Assembly: GCA_002369025.1 (NCBI GenBank)
Contig: DFDV01000211.1
Coordinates: 1 to 20,622 of the forward strand
From: Treponema sp. UBA3819
GTDB taxonomy: Bacteria > Spirochaetota > Spirochaetia > Treponematales > Treponemataceae
DNA length: 20,622 nt
Reading direction: 5' to 3'
Shown here one piece after another: positions 16,301-20,622 of this stretch. The notes beneath the pieces were generated by a model, which worked only from the letters and a program-made list of their open reading frames with translations, did not search any database and was not told where the DNA came from. How positions within the stretch are numbered: the stretch's first letter is position 1; every line of letters begins with the position of its first letter. Both the position numbers and the translations under genes were made by a program.

Positions 16301-19300
16301 AGTACTGGAAGCTATTTCTCCCGACACTTTCTCAATATTGTACGTCTGACTTGCCCCGGCAGTGCGGTTTATATATGAGCCAAGCGTACTGTTGTTTGCA
16401 CTTGTTCCGTCAAAGGCAAATGTCCATGCGTCTGGGGTAGAGGTCACAGTCAGGTTTCCTCCATACGCTGCACTTCCATTTACAGGTGGAATAGCAAAAT
16501 AAACGTCACTCGTTCCCGCAGTGCCTACATCGCTCGCACGTCCTGTAATGGAAATAGATCCGTTCTGTTCTGTGGCAGAACTGGGGTTTGTAACCGTAAT
16601 ATCAGGTGCTGTATTGTCCACATTGCATGTATACTGACCATTACCAATCAAGCCATTCTGATCAGTGGGAACAACCTTTAAAGTCACTGCTCCCGTTGCA
16701 AACACAGACATATCCACAAGCCGTGTCGTCCAGGTGGAAACGGTACTGTCAGATGTTGCTTCAAAAGTTCCGTCAGCTACCTTGGCGGTAGAAAGCGTGA
16801 TTTCCGCTGTGTTTTCTGAATTGGCCGCATCTTTTCCGCTAAGCGTTGCCGTCATGCTTGCAACACCGTTGGCATCCGCTGCGGTAAAGACAAAGCGGGC
16901 ATAGCGTTTTCTTGTTCCGCCCAGGTTGACTGAAGTTCCTACCGTTTCTTTTTCGCCATAGGCTGTCGTGCCACTTGCATCAGCGTAGGCCGTTACGTCT
17001 GCGGTCTTTACTTCAGGAGAAGAACCGTCCACGCTGTATGCAATGCCATTCTCATTATCCTGCTTGCTGTCGGTCTTGTACTGCCAGTAGGGACGATACA
17101 ATGCATAATCTGCCTTTGTAGTGGCAAAGGTGGTGCCCGGATTGTCCTTCACATAGAAGTAGAGTTTATATGCACCATCAGCCTGGGCATTTGGGTAATA
17201 TGTCCATTCGCCAGTAGCCAGCGTGAGTTCCGTGCGTCCGTAGGTCTCGTGCTCTGCCTTTATTACGCCAGATGTCTTTGTTTCCGTCCAGCCGCTATCC
17301 CATGCACTTGCGTCAAAGGTGGCAGAACTTGCCACATTTGCCACACGGAGCACTTCTACCACTGCATCGGAGGTGCTGTCATCATCGGTAATCGTTCCCG
17401 TCAACTGACCTTCCGTACCGTATTTGAGCACGTACTTTTCGCCATTTTTCTGCAAGTTGGTCACTTTGACAATCGGTCGGTCACCGTTCTGAGAAATAGT
17501 ATAGTCGTTTACCGCTTCCTTGGTGTTTCCAGCCTTGTCCTGAGCGGTCACCTTAATCTTAATGTTTTTTTCTGTTGCTGTAGATGCATAGATTGTCGTG
17601 TCAAGTACAAATGACCAGTCATTATTGTTAAGCAAAAGATGCTTGCTTGTTTCATCAATACCAGTACCGCTTGCAAACGTTGTGTAGTTTTCACCGTTGT
17701 TCGTGCTGATTGCAATGTCCACAAAGTCAAGTTCTTCGTTGTCGGATGCAGAGCCCTTAATAGTAATCGTCTTGTTTACGCTAGTCAGTGTGGGAGCCGT
17801 AATGCTGACTTCAGGCTCCTGAGCATCCTTCTTTATGGTTGCCACGGTAGCCGTATGAGAATTTCCCGCCACATCTTTAAAGGTGATGTTGATTGTGTTC
17901 ACACCGTTCGTCAGATTATTCGTCAATACCTCGGAAGAAAGCGTCAGCGTGAATGTTGCAGACTTGCCGCTTGTGTCGTCTTGATTTTCGTCATAGGAAA
18001 TACTTCCCTTTGTTGCAGAGAGCGTTTTTACGGATTCTGTTCCCAAATCTATGCCGGATGCCGTGTCTGATACCGTGCCTGTAATGACAATTGCTTTTGT
18101 TGCGTTTGTCAGAATAGTTGATGTTCCCAGTTCCCTCAAATCTCCACCATCCACAGCATATCGTACGGAGTTACTGTCAAGTTCGGGTTCGGTACTGTCT
18201 ATCTTGATGATATAGCCACTGATGGGAGTAGAGGTATTTCCCGCTTCGTCACTTGCCGTAAAGGTAAGGATAGAGCCGTTTTCAAAGCCCGCTACTTCTG
18301 AAATGAATTTAGAAATTCCTGTTGCACTGTTTGGACTGATTGTACCGGTCAGAGGGCTGGAACCACTGTCAGTGGGTGGCGTAATCGTATAATTAACAGT
18401 ACTAATGCCGCTTCCCGTTACGTCCTCAATGTAATAGCCTGTAATGGAAAGATTCGTATCCTTGTACCAGTTTGTATCGCTATATGGTTTTCCACCAACA
18501 GTAAAGTAGTAGTCCTTGCTTGCAATGGTTCCAGAGGGCGACCAAGCTGGAGCGGTAGTGTCAATCAGAACCGTTGCCTTTGTGCTCGCCGTATTGCCTG
18601 CCTGATCGGTTGCAGTAATCGTGAATGTCCATTCGCCGTCATTTGAGTGATTTATCGTAGCGGGAAGTCTAAATGACCATTCAGCCCCCTGCAAGGTTGC
18701 TTCACTATCTGGAGCAGTAATCGTTGTAGTACCATCCACCTTCAAAATTTCTTTAAGTCTGTCAGCGTCATAAATTGTCTCGGTTTTATCGCTGCTTCCG
18801 TCAGTGCTGGTTTTTCGTGTTGCGGTGATGACCAGACCATCAGTTGCAGAAAGTCCCAAAGCCTCAGTGATAGTGCCGCTTACTGTTACATCATTTTTGC
18901 TGGCATTGGAAGGCGCATAGGTCAATCCGCTGTAGGCAGGCGTACTAAACTCAGGCGCAACGGTATCAACATGCACGGTAATAGTCTCAGTTTTAACGCC
19001 ATTTGTGCCGTAGTATACATTATTCTTTGCAAGAACATAAATAGTATTTTCACCCTCTTTACAGACAACATTTGCAGAAGAATAGGTACCGTCTTCGTTC
19101 TTTGTCATGGCGATTTCGTCACCGTCTACGCCAACCTTAAAGGAAATACTTGCAATGTCACTTTCTTCATCTGTTGCCATTCCGGAAACGGTGAGGGTTG
19201 AAGTCCTAAACCAATCTTTCCCTGCAGAAACCTGAGTTGTTACCTTGGGATAGCCATCTCCAAAAACAGGCGGCGTACTGTCGCGATAGAAGACTCTTTC

Positions 19301-20622
19301 TTCTGCAGAAGTCGTATGCTCCAGATAGTCCGTTGCGGTCACTTTAAGCGTAAGGTGACCGCTTTCCGGCAAACCAGCTGTCAGGATTTTTGCCTTCCAA
19401 GTGCTTCCCGTCAGCGTGTTGTCTGCATCACTAGAAGCCGTCACGACAATAGGATCTGTACTTCCATTGATTGCAACAGGAGTATTATTCTTGAAAATCT
19501 GATATGAAATCTTCTGGACTCCCACGCCCTCGTCTGCGGTCTGTCCAGTCAAGACTACATCTCCCGTCTGGTTGGAATTGCTTGCTGGAGCGGTGATGCT
19601 CAAAATGTTGGGAGCCTTGGTGTCTACCTGTACCTTAAACTCATTTGTCCTTTCATTTCCAGCCGTATCAGTCATCTTCAGGCTGTAGGTATAGGTGCCG
19701 TCTGTAGCAGGCTGCTCGTAAGTCCAGTTGAATGTGTCACTACTCTGGCTCCAATCAAAATTTTCTGTTTTTGAGGTAAAATCTTTCTTTGTTGAATCAA
19801 CAAAAAGTTCAATCTTATCTGCGCTAAATCCAAATGCATCCGTAACAGCACCGCTTAGGGTAAATGTACCGTCCGTAATGTAAACGGTTTTCTGATTCCA
19901 GTTATCAGCAGAAATAGTAACGGCAGAAGCCACACCATTAGCAATCTGCTTAATGCCATTGGCACTACCCGTTACGCTCAGCGTACTTACCGGGGCTGAG
20001 TTATCCACATTAACCTGTACGGGAGTAAATAAACTCGTGTTTCCAGCCTTATCAAAGGCAACTACTTTTAAGTGATAGGTTCCTTCCGCCTGACCATAGA
20101 AGGTGTGGGTAAATGAACCATCGCTGTTTACGCTCACACTTGTATAAGTTGTTCCGCCAGAAGCGATACCAGTGGCCGCATCAGGATCAGCCGGAGCCGT
20201 ATCTCCCGTGTACAGTAGCGCATAGGCTTTATGTAATCCAGAACCTGTTTCTACTATCTTTCCTGTAAAGATACAGTTCTTTTCTTTTGTTGAGAATACA
20301 CCACCTTCAGCCGCACTGTCATTCAGTTTTTCCACGGTAACTGTCGGTGCCGTGCGGTCAATTTCCACCGTGCGATTGCTGATAGAAGCTTCATTTCCCG
20401 CATAGTCTTTTACAGTAAGAGTATAGGTATAAGTATGTGAGTGCTCATCATTGGCAACGGTCTGCGTCAATTTCCATGTATTGTCTGAGACTGTAAGCAC
20501 GGGAGCATCTCCATCGCTTGTATCTCGCGTTACCGTAAGTTCCTTATAATTCGTATCAGAAACAGTACCGGTCAGCGTAAAGTTTCCGCTGTCAAACGAC
20601 TTTCCTGTTGCATCAACGGGCT
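11141..20622 (-). CDS. Giant Ig-like repeat surface protein, C-terminal 3159 or more residues (partial)
   Basis: The frame is open from the right window edge to TAA at 11141-11143. An in-frame GTG at 20500 is not the true start, because upstream codons continue the same Ig-like module (SGNFTLTGTVSDTNY). From the N-terminal side there are about a dozen bacterial Ig-like or cadherin-like modules. They are marked by linkers such as DRTAP, DNSAP, DTKAP, DSTPP, DTVAP, DTTAP, DNTAP, DNDAP and DNNAP (near 20355, 20005, 19615, 19280, 18960, 18555, 16610, 15715 and 15345), and by repeated 'TVSD..G', 'V.A.D.AGN' and 'W....' strands. From about 13360 the Ig pattern stops and a propeller-like region follows. 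Its signal peptide and anchor are not in the window. Such proteins are usually surface or secreted and mediate adhesion; the specific role is unknown. The last residues, DVVFLKREK, do not form a recognised anchor. Confidence 0.88.
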   Translation of the reverse strand, partial: PVDATGKSFDSGNFTLTGTVSDTNYKELTVTRDTSDGDAPVLTVSDNTWKLTQTVANDEHSHTYTYTLTVKDYAGNEASISNRTVEIDRTAPTVTVEKLNDSAAEGGVFSTKEKNCIFTGKIVETGSGLHKAYALLYTGDTAPADPDAATGIASGGTTYTSVSVNSDGSFTHTFYGQAEGTYHLKVVAFDKAGNTSLFTPVQVNVDNSAPVSTLSVTGSANGIKQIANGVASAVTISADNWNQKTVYITDGTFTLSGAVTDAFGFSADKIELFVDSTKKDFTSKTENFDWSQSSDTFNWTYEQPATDGTYTYSLKMTDTAGNERTNEFKVQVDTKAPNILSITAPASNSNQTGDVVLTGQTADEGVGVQKISYQIFKNNTPVAINGSTDPIVVTASSDADNTLTGSTWKAKILTAGLPESGHLTLKVTATDYLEHTTSAEERVFYRDSTPPVFGDGYPKVTTQVSAGKDWFRTSTLTVSGMATDEESDIASISFKVGVDGDEIAMTKNEDGTYSSANVVCKEGENTIYVLAKNNVYYGTNGVKTETITVHVDTVAPEFSTPAYSGLTYAPSNASKNDVTVSGTITEALGLSATDGLVITATRKTSTDGSSDKTETIYDADRLKEILKVDGTTTITAPDSEATLQGAEWSFRLPATINHSNDGEWTFTITATDQAGNTASTKATVLIDTTAPAWSPSGTIASKDYYFTVGGKPYSDTNWYKDTNLSITGYYIEDVTGSGISTVNYTITPPTDSGSSPLTGTISPNSATGISKFISEVAGFENGSILTFTASDEAGNTSTPISGYIIKIDSTEPELDSNSVRYAVDGGDLRELGTSTILTNATKAIVITGTVSDTASGIDLGTESVKTLSATKGSISYDENQDDTSGKSATFTLTLSSEVLTNNLTNGVNTINITFKDVAGNSHTATVATIKKDAQEPEVSITAPTLTSVNKTITIKGSASDNEELDFVDIAISTNNGENYTTFASGTGIDETSKHLLLNNNDWSFVLDTTIYASTATEKNIKIKVTAQDKAGNTKEAVNDYTISQNGDRPIVKVTNLQKNGEKYVLKYGTEGQLTGTITDDDSTSDAVVEVLRVANVASSATFDASAWDSGWTETKTSGVIKAEHETYGRTELTLATGEWTYYPNAQADGAYKLYFYVKDNPGTTFATTKADYALYRPYWQYKTDSKQDNENGIAYSVDGSSPEVKTADVTAYADASGTTAYGEKETVGTSVNLGGTRKRYARFVFTAADANGVASMTATLSGKDAANSENTAEITLSTAKVADGTFEATSDSTVSTWTTRLVDMSVFATGAVTLKVVPTDQNGLIGNGQYTCNVDNTAPDITVTNPSSATEQNGSISITGRASDVGTAGTSDVYFAIPPVNGSAAYGGNLTVTSTPDAWTFAFDGTSANNSTLGSYINRTAGASQTYNIEKVSGEIASSTDIWKIPVYFKAVDALGNESEKTDYFIRYNPNADMAVASITYPSENDYIKEGGASLGYAIIGGTIRTTGTVTIEDVSVGVGAVYMQICKTDENGNTDWGETAKTYVSNLQKDGANVYTVYEKDTAATDTGYTITNADEAWWGIKAVNKSYSWNLNINEKQELNPTSGTNNIAIRVCAMNSNGKMGNWSEPMYIHVDNDAPTATYMLKQFTSEQRVEKATSAHAEKAYSADMYLRNPNADWYIEVNLTDTSGIDGDSITVNDTGTGFQKESYTDSNGKTSYYVYIPITSTSGSASYKLYATDNDATKHNIQITFSLNIDNNAPTVTSLVNNTGEIACTKLRNSNYGVTFGATATDTGSGFSKAAYYFLRDVNGTKTVELPVPDFVSDTTWRLASAAKTMTVSGSAVSFDASATTAGDSVALANLTDASDTSGLYGVVLTGSRDSATTFTHALVSDYASKGVIRKGSLVRIGGSYYLITELNDDTLTFDGEVSESYTEAFFAMAFVVNNTEGETPETWTATDSGLQRTITKDDGDGFVESIKKEGNTWTWDTTVWAGELEDGPLTVKCAAFDVAGNVNSDASAYVMIANNTPRLTKVFLATDLNGDSVYSENEFVHGSVYVKAGNIAVADYLEALSASNTDESQTAVVTVGASGDWKDSNGQQVLTGTRFRISDSTMVTMEFVGGVKEGYEGYGSGNGDVYAYVATSATALTEPDSSQAHSAGTVAMQGNEKVTWETAANHKGIDVQKTNVTGNLYGSYTESTKNNDQEQYLCLTLWDSTKGTMVGSTDTLVDGKITKFGSQYQVLNIPVYYDFVDDKEPEPSIEAPTAHEDGGHVELKDTLPSSFSAVSGEDDRDTKISGKVVFTGTVSDEKRISSITLTSGKAINNTLTSAVEVASYEKGILQVKSAASETAGWTFAITETTAEEQFSLADGHKVHWMLTLDSSYVEAIAASDVKFTLTASDGPNSAQAAYQVDIVPYITGIWRLVKDTSATSDYVTISETKYVDGTTNRSRYGDYAVVKGEYLKVDGYNLPSANVTANATDTYVHVGGIGLASTNITSTKEFVIAVPENSGELTVSVSGILSLNHKNSNTVDTNLETRNATESYYDNRYLRTWDINHQFTNIPTTATTPAMAIGNDGSLYGQYVRGTDAQVILINGLDGSGRQIFRCYDQPLNSTALAVDTKATTNGGGASSMFFMANVGNSGTVDSWAMTDVANTGSVAAIALTSAQLTNSATSFGTGKTVTIAGNPRMRLDSNVQTSFYPLASYSMKREITPDLLTSPRTAKYGTAMHNVFYDSQTKGLKYSYVNTTSSGDYMEGSMAGWVVIDGGYNGQDRLHTWSTSAYTTGQYGLSKRENNNNTLFTSTNNNTNTTGAKNGGQGAAYSNDLIRLTPSFEDNEKAATSCTVTVNNAAYWSTRLVKGATIAFLTNGQTYTIDLTEITNVTNNGTTFTLTYNNCPAAAGATYATIYTGAFNVVGLTAATAATEDTRASINERSNAAGKYSDIDVTTGGYPVIAYFDSKNETVRVAYATSTAPTAASNWNRVGITGVNGGTHVSMKIDPNNVMHIMYRNSEGKMEYVKGTISGGVNSAISGISFGDIETIDSDSTTGTYGSISTIYNFETSDGSYTPCVTYLNSEETENALKYAVRRKIDDGNDSYKWDAIIMPATERYAVGGSRIYLGGKSSAWTGVSNDGVSVADCYSTVGYLSSGMDVVFLKREK

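Noticed and set aside
20498..20500. GTG at 20500 as the start of the Ig-like giant
   Set aside because: The frame continues upstream to the window edge with the same Ig-like strand pattern, and there is no RBS, so the gene is truncated by the window.

Overview
The window looks like chromosome from a spirochaete, most probably a Treponema-type host-associated organism. The reasons are two co-oriented giant beta-rich surface or secreted proteins, one ending in a FlgD-type Ig domain, a stand-alone PilZ gene, and intergenic hairpin repeats. This is inference; no rRNA, tRNA or taxonomic marker gene is present.

Layout. The minus strand carries, in transcription order from right to left: the C-terminal 3159 or more residues of a giant multi-Ig-like protein (11141-20622, N-terminus outside the window); a complete giant beta-helix protein of about 2700 residues with signal peptide (647-8740); a small PilZ c-di-GMP receptor (200-583); and, overlapping the PilZ stop by 16 bases, the first 71 codons of a gene that may encode a methyltransferase-like protein (1-215). 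Both giants are uninterrupted over their visible length. The beta-helix protein has four W...NW start modules and three repeated block ends, so it appears to have grown by duplicating whole blocks. The Ig-like protein changes base composition near 13360, where the Ig array gives way to a propeller-like C-terminal region.

Between the two giants lies a plus-strand cassette of about 2.1 kb (8889-11107), bounded by two 147-bp direct repeats that differ at five positions. Each repeat carries REP-like hairpins. Inside is an apparently intact Rpn-family PD-(D/E)XK nuclease (9195-10202), followed by two tandem copies of a stand-alone Rpn C-terminal module (10190-10588 broken, 10588-10890 intact). The first module copy is interrupted by a 108-base, hairpin-rich palindromic element. 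The nuclease gene is markedly GC-rich beside AT-rich flanks, suggesting transfer.

The most interesting hypothesis concerns this cassette. E. coli Rpn proteins are reported to be toxic anti-phage nucleases held in check by a short C-terminal protein translated from inside the same gene. Here the nuclease gene has an in-frame internal ATG (9903) with an ideal AAGGAGG Shine-Dalgarno 8 bases upstream, predicting a 99-residue C-terminal product. Immediately downstream, a separate 100-residue ORF encodes a related C-terminal module without the nuclease domain. This could be an Rpn toxin with both an intragenic antitoxin and a free-standing paralogous one, carried between recombinogenic repeats. It could also simply be decaying Rpn copies in a repeat-rich intergenic region.
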